Origin: Auanema rhodensis
Lineage: Eukaryota > Nematoda > Chromadorea > Rhabditida > Rhabditidae
Direction of reading: 5' to 3'
Assembly (NCBI GenBank): GCA_964057225.1
Contig: OZ059894.1
Location: 10,426,131 to 10,490,130 of the forward strand
Length of the DNA stretch: 64,000 bases
Part shown: piece by piece, positions 39,701 through 50,724 of the stretch
Layout: every line of letters starts with the position of its first letter
Numbering within the stretch: position 1 is the stretch's first letter
Translations under genes and position numbers: made by a program
The notes under the pieces: generated by a model
The model's database searches: none
Seen by the model: the letters and a program-made list of their open reading frames with translations, nothing else
Told to the model about the DNA's origin: nothing

Positions 39701-40652
39701 TATTTGCTGTTCGTGGTAAAGCTACGATTCTTCAAAGCATTGCCAGTTCTCCTTAAGTTTGTATAAGTCTATGTTCAATACAAAAGAACATTTTCCATGT
39801 TTGGAAGAACCAAGAGAGTTGAGCGTGTTGTGTTAGTGGTCAGCAAAGATTTTGTTTGCTTATTTGAACTCTCGGAGAGGCAAGCAGACAAGAAAAACGT
39901 TGAAAAGACAAGGACGACTTGTGCAATATGGGGTAAAGTGTATGTGAGTTAGATGATGATATGAAAAAGAAAAGGGGAACAAATCATTTTTTGGACAAAA
40001 ATAAGAAAATATGGATACAGTCGTAGCTAAAACAAAGGCTGATGATGACAATTAGTTCAACAAATACAAAAAAATCAAGAAGACGAGAGGAAAATATAGG
40101 GAAAAGCAAAAACTTGGATAGATAGATGTTTTTCATTTCATATTCTCTTCCTTTCTTCTTGTTTTAGCTCTCAACTCACAAGCCTTTCTTTTTTTTCTGT
40201 TCTTTTGTACAAGCTGCACGATTAAGCTTAGGTGGAAACTTAATGCTCGTACAATCCACTTGACCGATAGTCTCGAAATTATTTGAAAAAGCAGAATGTG
40301 TAGATTTTTCAAATTATAAAATTTATATTTGAGAAAAGGAAATTAGTTTTGAAATGAATTGTTGTTTGTTTCAGGCTCAACCCGTTATGCAATGTGCTCC
40401 ACAATGCCAGCCTGCCTGCCAACCAGCATGTGTAGCTCAAGCTCAACAATTCGTTCAGCTTCCTGCCATCACTATGTGTAACCAGGTAGGTATCCTAACC
40501 AAATTATCCACTGATATAAGCTTATTTAACAAACATTATTTCATCAATTATAGGCTTCCAACGGATGTGCTTGTGGAAGTGGATATTCTCAATGTATGCA
40601 AGGAGTCTGTTGTCTCAGAAAGCGACATCGCGTTGCTAAGAGCAAAGCTTAA
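36714..40652 (+). CDS. Large secreted Cys/Gln-rich repeat protein
   Basis: Seven exons (36714-36833, 37837-37968, 38014-38145, 38194-39276, 39323-39562, 40375-40485, 40554-40652), all in phase 0, give 638 aa. A signal peptide (MRLSWFLISLLAIGAMA) is followed by a Lys/Glu/Thr segment and a possible dibasic site (RAKR) just before the first CC pair. Then comes a long array of units pairing a hydrophobic-Gln stretch (QIIVVQQPQQQQ) with chains of C-x3-C (CAPSCMPACQPQCVQQ). The end is Cys-rich and basic (CCLRKRHRVAKSKA). It resembles nematode Gln-rich secreted or structural (cuticle/eggshell-like) proteins; the exact family is not recognised. Dense disulfide or transglutaminase cross-linking is plausible (inference). 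Introns 1 and 5 are unusually long (1.0 and 0.8 kb). The array is likely unstable in length. Confidence 0.85.
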
Positions 40653-43011
40653 ATTTGGAAAAACTTAAATTATCTCTCCAACATGTGATTTTCTAGCTAT
40701 TTCACCGTGATTGTTGTTTTCATTATCTTACTCTCTCTCTCTCTCACTCTCTCTCTCTCTTTCATATTGCAACCCATTAATACCTATAGTAAGCAGTTAT
40801 ATATTTCATGAAACAATCGTCAAAATAGTCGAATGTTCCAACTCTCTCTCTCTCTGTCTCTCTTATCAACCCTTCTCTTCATCATGACTCTTTCTTGCTT
40901 TTGGAACTGTTGTTATGCGCTCTACAGTTGGTTGTTGCAAGTTGCAACATCCAGGAAGTTAGAATCATTCTTGTTGGTATCTACTATACAAGCACATGTT
41001 GCTTGAGAGATACTCCCTATTCTAGTCCTCTAGATAGCTTGCTCAGTTTCTACTGTTATTAATTTATTTTTTTTTATTTTCCGGCGGCGTCCATCCAGTG
41101 ATAAGCCGTATGAGAAAGAAAAAGAACTATTACTATATTACCGGACCCCCTTCTCCCCGAAATTTCTAAAGAAATCACTAATAAGCATATAATAATTAAT
41201 AATTTTAATTTAATACTGACTATTATTATTATTATTATTTTAAAATATTGTTGTTGATCTAAAAAATGCTCAATTGTCTAGTCTTTCATGCCTTGAAGAG
41301 AGAAAATTTTTTTAAATTAGGGGCAGCCATTCCCACAGCTCTTTCATATTTTGTTTGTATAAAAAAAGAATAATTACAAATAAATTTTAATAGATTGATA
41401 TAAAAATTTTTGAATCACCATGGTATTTACCGCTTATCATGTCATCATATTATGCTAATCAGCAGTAATACTAATTAGAATAATCACAAAACATTTTGTT
41501 GCATCATTTTAGAGTAATGAATTTGCTCAAGCGGTTGCATTCCATAATCAGATTATCAGCTGCACAATAAAACAAAAAAATGCATTCGATGAATACTCAA
41601 AGTATGGAAAGGTATGATAAAATCAAAAATTTTTAAAAATTGGTGTTGGGAAGCACAATGAAAGCTGCATGATACAACTAACTCAGGGGTTTGTACTTAC
41701 ACTGTCAAGCAATCATTATGTTCGGATGGCGTCACAGATGCTTGAATCACCCCATTTTATCACACAAAGGCTTCAGCAACAGCAAAAATGAACCTTGTCG
41801 AACTTCACACATACTATTAACCTAATTCTTTTTATGGTTAAACATATTCACATAGTTAGATCATATTTTTATGGACTACAGCATCGTTTCTAAGCCGACT
41901 AGTAGTGGTTTATACTTGAAACCGTTTCAATGAACCCGGCTAATTCAAGTTTTTTTTCGAACTATATTAGCTTCTACTGATAATTTCCGACAATAATTGT
42001 ACCTTGTTCTTGTTCGATGTGGTCCGACAGACAATTGAATGATAAGTCCGGTAGATATAAAAGTTTGAATTTTCTCTGAAGCCATTGTCAGCGCAAACAT
42101 TTGAACTTTCATTGCGTATTCTCGTCATGAAAACGCCTATAAAGGGTTTGTATAAGCGTAGTTGTGCGATGCATATGCATAACTTGTTCCGAACCATCTG
42201 ATAATTATATATCATAGAACCAACAGTGACATATCAGATCAAAGTTTGCCTTTTGCAATTGATTTTCACAATATTTTATCTTATCAAAAGATCCAAACTT
42301 CGAAACTTCATTTTCTATTTGTCACGGAAATGATGAACGAACTATCATCGAATACAATCATTGTTGGGTCATCTATACAATATCTAGTCAAAAAAACGTC
42401 TGTTACTCTATTCTGTCAAGGCGTCTTATGTTAAATAAACATATTAACCCATTTCGTTAATGCCATTCTCATATCGTTTATCTCAAAACGTTTTCTTATT
42501 GATAAGATAAATATTTGAAACTGCATTTTGTCTTTGATCATATTACCAATATCATTTAGCAACTAACCTTTTATTACAAAAACAATCTATTTTCAACTTG
42601 AAATCAACAGACAGGGACGGGATTTTCGGCCTGAAATGCCATTGGTTTAGTCGTAATATTTCGTTGATATCTATGTCCTTTGCGTACGTTTTTTTTGCAC
42701 TTTACTTTTTTTTTGAAAGAAGACTTCTCAAGCATGAACGTTGGACTCAGTTTGATATGCTTTCCAAGTGAATTTATCAATTTCTTTGCATAATCCTAAT
42801 TATATGGTTCTTAGTTAACTATATGATTGGTTGTAAATGATACATATATTTAATTTTCCTATTATTATTGATCTAAAATATAAGTATGAAAATGGCAATG
42901 ATTCACACTTCTGCTCGTCATTGTATCTTTCTTTTCTCTATTATAACATTCTTTTTGTTGTTCTGAACACCTAGATAACGCATTCATACCCATCGCATCC
43001 TTCTTGTAGGT
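40653..43011. other. Intergenic region upstream of serine palmitoyltransferase
   Basis: 2.4 kb with CT runs just after the Cys/Gln-rich gene (40731-40762, 40842-40864). It holds one weak small-gene candidate (41420-41791) and an acceptor (TTGTAG) 2 nt before the next ATG. Otherwise nothing supportable. Confidence 0.5.
41420..41791 (+). CDS. Possible small protein, 67 aa (weak)
   Basis: Two exons (41513-41611, 41687-41791) with canonical splice sites stay open and in phase 0. They could join an ATG at 41420-41422 that abuts a GTATTT donor, and a TTTAATAG acceptor precedes it. The product would be helical at the start (SNEFAQAVAFHNQIISC), then YGKGFVLTLSSNHY, then a Gln-rich end. The local codons are less AT-rich than the flanks. 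No family is recognised. The open length is short enough to arise by chance, and the three-base coding start is unusual. Confidence 0.3.
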
Positions 43012-45822
43012 ATGACCGCAACTGACTTGATTGATATTCACGATGAGTCTCTGATCGTCATCAGGAATGCCGTTTCGACGGTTAAACCTAAGGCAGAGAT
43101 CAAAGAAAAGCCGGATTGCAAGTGAGTCTTTTACTTTTCTTGTCACCATTCACACTTACATTTTGTACTCTTTAGAGTAACTTGGCAAAGGGGTAGTTAT
43201 TCCGAAGCTATATTCGAAAAAGCTCCTCGATATGTCACATTTATGGTTAGCTTTGCTTTCACCGTAATGTTCTATTGTGGACTTTTGGTGGATTGGCTGA
43301 AAAATAAGAAGTTTATGTCAGTTCCAAAAGCTACTGACGATCCCAGAACCAAGGTCAGTCAACCTACCTCTGACTATCGGTATAGCAACCTAATTTTCAT
43401 TTTCTTTTAGGATTTCCCCCGTCTTGATAATTTCTTTGAAAACATTTATATTAACCATATTTATCGGAAATCTAGTGATGTCATTGAACGAGCAGTATGT
43501 AGCGTTCCTGGAAGTATTTTAACATTGAAAGACCGGGTATCGGATAACTATGGATGGACATATAGGTACGTTAGCTTGAATATAAAATTTTATATTTTCA
43601 AGTCATTTTTCATATTTATTTCTTAATTATATTTAAATTTTTTTAATTTTTATGCGTTTTGTTTATCTTTCGGAATATGTTATCTTACTTGCATCCCAAT
43701 CAATGACTTCCCCATTCCTTTTTTTCTTTTACTTTTCATTTCTTATCAATTATATAATTCAATTACTCATATCCCATTGCGCTTTTCTTATACTTTCATT
43801 GACCATAATAAGCTTAGAGAGGTTCAAATACTCGAAAAGTTTTACTTTTCACGACTATGCTGTTATGAGCGATCAATTCTAAGTCATTTCCATGATAGTA
43901 TGCGCATTGAGCGGTTGAACACTTATCCTTTATCAGTCAATTAAAAAATATTTTTATATTCATTTCAAGTTTTTTACACACCTTCAAAATGCCGCAATAA
44001 ATCCCATTCCCAAATTTTTATTTTTAGACTAAAAGTAATGATTGTTCTTCTTATTTTTTAATCAAATATTAATGGTTGATCAGCTTTTATGAATCTAAAA
44101 ATAGAACAATGAGAGGATCAAATCTAATTCTTGCTCGGAAATGCCTTGCCACCTCGGCCGTTAACCATTGTTTATTTACCCTCTTGACTTGTGCAGTCCA
44201 CCGAGCGTTCATTGGAATCAAGAGAGTTCAACAAATCTTTTCAGATTCACAGGAAAGGAACAAAAAGTTGTAAACTTAGGTTCTTATAACTATCTTGGAT
44301 TCTCACATAATGATGGGATTTGTTCTCGAACAGCTATAGAATTTATTAACAAGTACGGATTACATATAGGAAGCACTAAACATGAAAGAGGTTTCATCTC
44401 CTTCTCAAACATGTTTTTCTCATTCTTCTTATTTCGTAGGACATCACACAATTCACCGTGAAATGGAGCGTTGTATCGCTACATACTTAGGCGTAGAAGA
44501 TGCTATTTGTTTCCCAATGGGTTTTGGAACTAATGCAATGAACATACCTTCTTTAGCGGATAAGGTATCATATATGACATTTCGTGGTCAAGTTATAATC
44601 TTCAGGGATCTCTAATTCTCAGTGATAGCTTAAACCATTCCTCTATAGTTCTGGGTTGTAGACTTTCAGGTGCTACAATCAAAGTATTTAAACATAATAG
44701 TATGCATTTCTAATCATATACTTCGAGAACAATTGGATTTTCAGGTCCCTCTGATTGTGAAAAGATCTTACGTCAATGCTTGAGCGGCCCATGTCCAAAA
44801 ACTGGAAAGCCTTACAACAAAGTGCTTATAGTTATTGAAGGAATCTACAGGTTATCTAAGTTTGGATGAAACTTTTTCATCTTCAATTTACAGTATGGAG
44901 GGCACTATTGTTAATTTGCCAGGATTCATTGAGGTTAAGAAAAAGTATTCCTGTTACTTGTTTTTGGATGAAGCACATAGCATTGGTAACTTTTTAAAAT
45001 TTCTCTCTCTTCTATGCGTCTTTTTTAGGTGCTGTTGGTCCTACTGGAAGGGGGGTTCCTGAATATTGGGGTTGTGATCCTAATGATATAGATATTCTTA
45101 TGGGTACACTAACCAAAAGTTTTGCTGCGACTGGTGGATATTTAGCCGGTAAAAAGGTTAGCAATCAAGTTTTCTTACAGTTTATCGCTTATTTTTTCAG
45201 ACAACAATTGATCATATTCGTTATAATTCGGCTGGACCCTGCTATGGAGCTGGTATGTCACCTCCGGTGATTGCTCAAGTTATGAGTAGCATGAAAGTAA
45301 TGATGGGAGAAGATGGCACTAATATTGGAATAACCAAATGCCAAAATCTTCTTCGCAATTCTAGGTTTTTCTTTCAAGTTTTACATAGTTGGTATAACGT
45401 CAATCTTTTCAGATATTTCCGCAAACGTCTGCGCCAGATGGGTTTCCTCATATATGGCCATGAAGATAGTCCAGTTGTTCCTTTGTTAACGTATTACATA
45501 ACCAAAGTTGTGTAAGTTTTGATCATTTGATCTCAATTGTCTGACCAACGGTGTTTCAGTATGTTCTCTCGGAGAATTTTGGAAAGAAATGTCGGCGTTG
45601 TAGCTGTGGGTTTCCCAGCTACTCCCGTAGACAAAGCTCGTATTCGGTTCTGTGTCAGTGCTGATCATACAAAAGCACAACTTGATTACGTAAGCTATAA
45701 AGTGGTTTTAGATGTTTTCATATATAATCTTGTAGGTATTAGATATGGTAGACCAAGTTGGAGATGAGACCAACACCAAATACGGAACTAGAGAATTTGT
45801 AGGAGAAACAATAGAATATTAA
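43012..45822 (+). CDS. SPTLC2: Serine palmitoyltransferase, long-chain base subunit 2
   Basis: Thirteen exons (43012-43121, 43176-43353, 43411-43565, 44245-44390, 44440-44564, 44606-44699, 44745-44850, 44894-44985, 45029-45156, 45201-45364, 45413-45511, 45560-45689, 45736-45822) join in phase to 537 aa, close to other SPTLC2 proteins. It condenses serine with palmitoyl-CoA, the first step of sphingolipid synthesis, at the ER membrane with an SPTLC1 partner (not in the window). One N-terminal membrane segment lies at about residues 55-75. The PLP-enzyme core follows, with [24 protein letters not shown] and the PLP-lysine motif GTLTKSF (Lys about residue 365). Exon 3 ends before a 679-nt intron, long for this genome. 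A TTGTAG acceptor lies 2 nt before the ATG. It converges on sphingosine kinase. Confidence 0.95.
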
Positions 45823-46211
45823 TTGTTTTCACGTGTATGATCAATGTTTTATCTATTTTTCATCAATTTTAATTAGGTACCAGATGCCTAGATACTCTTG
45901 CCCACGTGTGAAGCGATACGCTTCGTACAGGTTCATCCATATTACTGTTTGAAACAGCTTATGTTCATAATTTTTTTTACTTTGTTGCATACAGATAAGC
46001 AAGTTATCGGATATGTTCAGATTTATTGAGAATATTAGATATTTTATAGCTCAACCATATAGTCATTCGTGCATTATTAATTTCTTGACACAGACACAAT
46101 CAGTTTTTAAGGTTTTCATTCCGTTGAGCCTTGCTCTTGCTTAAGTTCCGTTAGTTTGCCTTCCAATTATGGTTGCTTTATGCGTGAATGGAGTAACCTG
46201 CAATAATGAGT
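45823..46211. other. Shared 3' region of SPT and sphingosine kinase
   Basis: 389 nt between the two convergent stop codons. No coding potential is seen; it must hold both 3' UTRs. Confidence 0.6.
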
Positions 46212-48627
46212 TCAATTTCCTTCCGAATTTCTCGACAACTGTACTTGAAAAGCTGAGCCACTAGTACATGGTTCTCCATCAATTGCAAAGTATCCTGATT
46301 TCGTTTGTGGCTCCACTCGAACAGCTTTGACTGGTATAATCTGCAAATTTTAAAAATAAAGAATATTAAAACTAATATAGAAAATAATAAATTTTTCAAG
46401 CTTATATTCAAATATTAAAATTTTTGCAACCTACTTGTAAGCATGGATAGGAGAGATGGACACAGTTATTCATTCGGATGAACAAATCAGCCACATGAAA
46501 CCTTGTCTTAATTGTGTTCCAATCCAACAAACTTAGATATATTATATCTTGATCTAATTGAGCCGAAGGCATGTACGGTACATCAGAACCTTAAACAAAG
46601 AGAGTTCAGGAAATGAATTCTGATAACTACCGAGATGTGAAGTTGCAGATACGTTGACCATCGCCCAGCAACCTTCAACTGTCTCCCATTCAGGTCCGAG
46701 AGGGCTATTCAAACTTGGATAGGTTTTAGAAGAACTCTTCAAAGCATCTGAGATAGAATCGTATTCCGTCTCTCTAATGTTTTCAACATCTTTGTTAGTA
46801 GCCTAGATAAAGTTCAAATATGAAATACAAGGTTTAGTAATAGACTTACAGGTTTTACAGGATCGAATGAGAAATGATCAGCACCAAACTGAGCTCGATC
46901 TTCATCATAACGTAATGTACTTTTACGAGAAGTTTCTTTGTTATTAACGGGTATATATGACACTTTGGCATTATATTTGGCAACGGAAGGAAGTTCTGAA
47001 AAAATTTTAAATTTCAAACGAATGATTTTCAATGAATTCTTACGTAAAATTCTAAGAACCGCTTCTATATGAAATCTGGCCATCCCAGCCCACCGGAATC
47101 GTTCACTACCAATATCTGAGAAAAATTAATTGTATAAAGATATTAAAAATTATTTGAAAACCTATATCTGCTATTAAACCCCAAGTTGCTGTCATAAACA
47201 TTGGCTTAAGAGAGTCATGCTCTGTTTCAACAGTAAATAAAGACAAGTTTATGTACCTAAAGATAAAAAATGAAACATCAAGAACAAAGTAAGTATCAAC
47301 CTTGGTCTAACAAGCATATTAGCGCATTCTGTTAAAAATACATCTCGAGCAGAAAAAGGCTCCCTGAATTTCATTATTATACAATATTAAATTAAAAAAT
47401 AAATAATAATTGATTGAAATATGACATACTTGCATGCAAAAAGAATAGAAGCTGCTAATCCGTTACTTGTTCCACCCGGCAAATGACAGATGGGTATTTT
47501 CAATGCTCTATCTCTATCTTTTCTTAATAGTAACCCACATATTACCTAATATAAATAAGTTTTTACTTGAGTTATGTAGTGCAAATATACCTCAGATATG
47601 AGCCCATCACCACTATTTACAGCTATGGCATCATACTTATCTATATCTAATGTTTTAGCTATTTCTGTACCGTGCCCCGGTTTTTCTGAAAACAATTTGA
47701 AAAATTATTTAAAGTCTATTATATGTTGTTCGACATTCTAAATTTATGATAGTGTGTTTTATTATGACGTTCAAAACTCAAACTCGGCATTCAATATAAA
47801 CCGGCGGTACCAAGTACCTATCAATTTGGGCAATGATAACACATGTGTATGTAACATATTTTTTCTTAAACGAAAGATATTTTATTAGACTTGATTTGTA
47901 ATGAAGAAAATCGTATTTAGTTCGAACTGAAGAGATTCACCTGTCATAATAACTTCATATTTCAAGCCAGCCTCTTCTAATACTTGACTTCCATAAGTAT
48001 TCCAAAGCTGCAGAGCTTTTTTCTGTCCACTAAATGGATTGGTAATGATTAAAACTAAATCATTCGCTTTTTCTTTCAAAAGGTGTGCTGAAACAAAAGC
48101 AAATAGATGATTAATGATATTTATCGAAGTAGCTTACGTGGTTTTGCCCGCACAATTCGCTTTTTAATTTCATTGCAGATTTTTTTGCAACTTTCGAATG
48201 AATTAAAGTTATAAATATCTTCTCTTCGTTTTCTTTTCCCATTAATTATTGGATATGATATGATTGACAATTGAAGATCAGGTTCTGAAACCATTAAAAC
48301 GTAACAACTTGAATGAAAAAAAAATGAGAAGAAAACAATAAAGTCATTATATAAAAAAAGGGAAAAAGAGACAAAATGTAAAATTTTGCATCATTTATGC
48401 AAATGAAACATCATGTTTTCACAGCTTTAATTATAATAATAATACTTCTCATTTTGCAAATGAAAGATAGATAGAGCGGTTGTATATCGATTAAATTTCA
48501 CTGAACAACACCAATGCAACGGGAAGAACTTACTTGTTAGAACATTACATCCTATAACATCTATTAATCTTATAGTGCTACTTTTACAGAAAATTCTTCC
48601 TTTACTTATACGGACAGAAGAATCCAT
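46212..48627 (-). CDS. SPHK: Sphingosine kinase
   Basis: Twelve exons (48534-48627, 48138-48284, 47941-48087, 47591-47685, 47430-47545, 47301-47363, 47162-47256, 47044-47115, 46850-46995, 46631-46802, 46435-46589, 46212-46340) join in phase to 476 aa, the usual size. It phosphorylates sphingosine or sphinganine to the 1-phosphate. The lipid-kinase (DAGK-type) catalytic domain shows TNPFSGQKKALQLW, then the ATP/catalytic SGDG (about residue 154), then PGGTSNGLA (about 184). A C-terminal block (VEPQTKSGYFAIDGEP) matches the conserved end of the family. No signal peptide. An acceptor (TTCTACAG) lies 7 nt before the ATG, and purine-rich plus-strand DNA lies upstream. It acts in the same pathway as the neighbouring SPT. 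Confidence 0.93.
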
Positions 48628-50724
48628 ATATAATCTGTAGAAAAATGAATTTTTTTGTTTAGAGAGAAAAATAAATTAATGAAAATAAGGTATGAAATAA
48701 GGAAGGTAAATATTTGAGAGATAAAAATATTGATATGATATAAAGAGTATGGTATATATGGAGAGATTGTCATAAGACATCATAAAGGTCAAAGAGCTTG
48801 GTAGCGAGGGGAGAGACATCTGTGCTTTTGATGATAGTAAAGAGTAGCATGAGAGAATCAAATTCCAGATAAGGAAACAAAGATGCGCAATCGATAAAAC
48901 AGACATGTGGACGACCTTTCTGTCTGCCTGAACTGTTATAGCGAATAGGAATCAGAAGGACGTTTCCGGCCAAACTTAATGCCTCAAATGTGTTTCGGAA
49001 GGAAACTCACCGACATGCACATGTATAAAGTACGTAAAATGATATTTAAGCTCGTAAAACCAGTATGAAAATGATTTCCAAAAGCAACTGTGACTTTCTC
49101 AGTTGTTGATGGCAATCTTCAATGGTGTGAGAAGAAGGCTGAAATATCATAAAGAGAAAGGAAGAAAATGAACAGATGAAAGGAGACGTGGTGAGAACCT
49201 AGAGAGGCCAGATGAGAAAGAATGAGATATTGTTGAGAGATAGAAATTTGTTGAGAATTAAATTAGACAAACGATATGTAAGCCATTAGGATTAGAGCAA
49301 ATTGAGGTAAAAAAAGATTTTTGAAGAGTAGAATAATAGCAATTCGTTTTTGATAAATATGCTTCTGAAACAGAATAATTAACAAATATCTCTAAGATAA
49401 AGGTAAGAAGCTTATCTATAAAACTTTCATGTGCGCGAATTCTGAGAACCGATAATGAAAAGGTTTTCATTATCAGCTCATAATATGAAACTATTTTATC
49501 TGAAAAGAAGTTTCTTTATTTTTCTTTTACCGCGACTTATCTAACTAAGTGTCAAGTTCCTCTTGACAATATTGAAATGAACTTTTTTTTTGACAAATTC
49601 TTCTGTAAGTTGGCTTAAATTGGTCAAATTGGTCATGTTTAAACGACATGAACTTGAAATTATGGATAAATGAAATGCGAAAACTATTCAAATAGGAGAA
49701 CTTTAGCTTGAAAAACTGTGAAAGAACAAGTCTTTTCGACATACAGGACAATGACTATACATAATTGCTCTTCTTTGAAATTTTATAATTGTAACAACAG
49801 TAATTGTAAAAGGAATGAACTCAATAATGATGAGAATATAGAGGAAAACTGACATAACCATATCGTGTTGTTGTATTATTTGCTACCTTTAATATACTTT
49901 AAGAGATATCAAGTTATATTCTCGAAATTTAAAACTCGATCGAGTGCTTGTTGAGTACAAACTGTACCAGCTGCTTGATAGACTGTATATTCCATATTCG
50001 ATTATCAAAACTTATACAACACTGTCGAAGACCTTTTGACCAACGAGGAACGAGAGTGTTTGTAATCTGCTTATCATGCCTTGCCTCTAAAGCCCTATCA
50101 TATTAAAGGAGTTTTATCACTATTTTGACTGTTCTTCACAATTTTCTCTCTTCCATCCTTCACTTTTGTGCTTTTTACCTAATTTTATCTCTCTTAATCT
50201 CAATATTTCTAAAATTTCTTTTTCTAAAATTTAAAGGAACATTTTCATGTTTTGAATTATCTGCCTAGCCAATTTCTCCTCATCATTAACTGACATATAA
50301 CCTCAACTAACATTCAATTTTCTTCAAAATACGGTAAAGAAAAATTCTCAGAAAAGGAAAAATAACAAAATTGTTGACTTTTCGTCAGAGAAATTCCCAC
50401 AACTTTGAGTAAAGTTGTCAGTTTGCCTACAGTTCTTTCTCTGCTACTAGAGTCAAAGTAGCATTTTTCTTAGTTGAAAGATATCAAAAAATATAAAATT
50501 AATTATAGACATCATTGTTGATAACAAAAACTATTTTAATAAAGAATTAAGAGGTTTTTACCTTATTGATCCACAAAAATTGTCTGTTACGCCGATGACA
50601 TTGAAGACATCGTTAAAACTTATTTCAAATATTTTGATAAACATGCTTTTCCCTCTTCCTAACTTTGATAAACCATCTAATATGTTCTTCATATAACGTC
50701 TTATAGGTTCAAAAAGAATAAAAT
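48628..50724. other. Divergent intergenic region
   Basis: 2.1 kb between sphingosine kinase (minus) and the transporter (plus). The half next to the kinase is purine-rich on the plus strand; the half near 50.1-50.3 kb, on the transporter side, is pyrimidine-rich. No gene is seen. Confidence 0.55.

Noticed and set aside
41967-42215. 82-codon minus-strand frame
   Set aside because: Considered because the region is less AT-rich, but there is no acceptor before the start, no signature and no partner exon.
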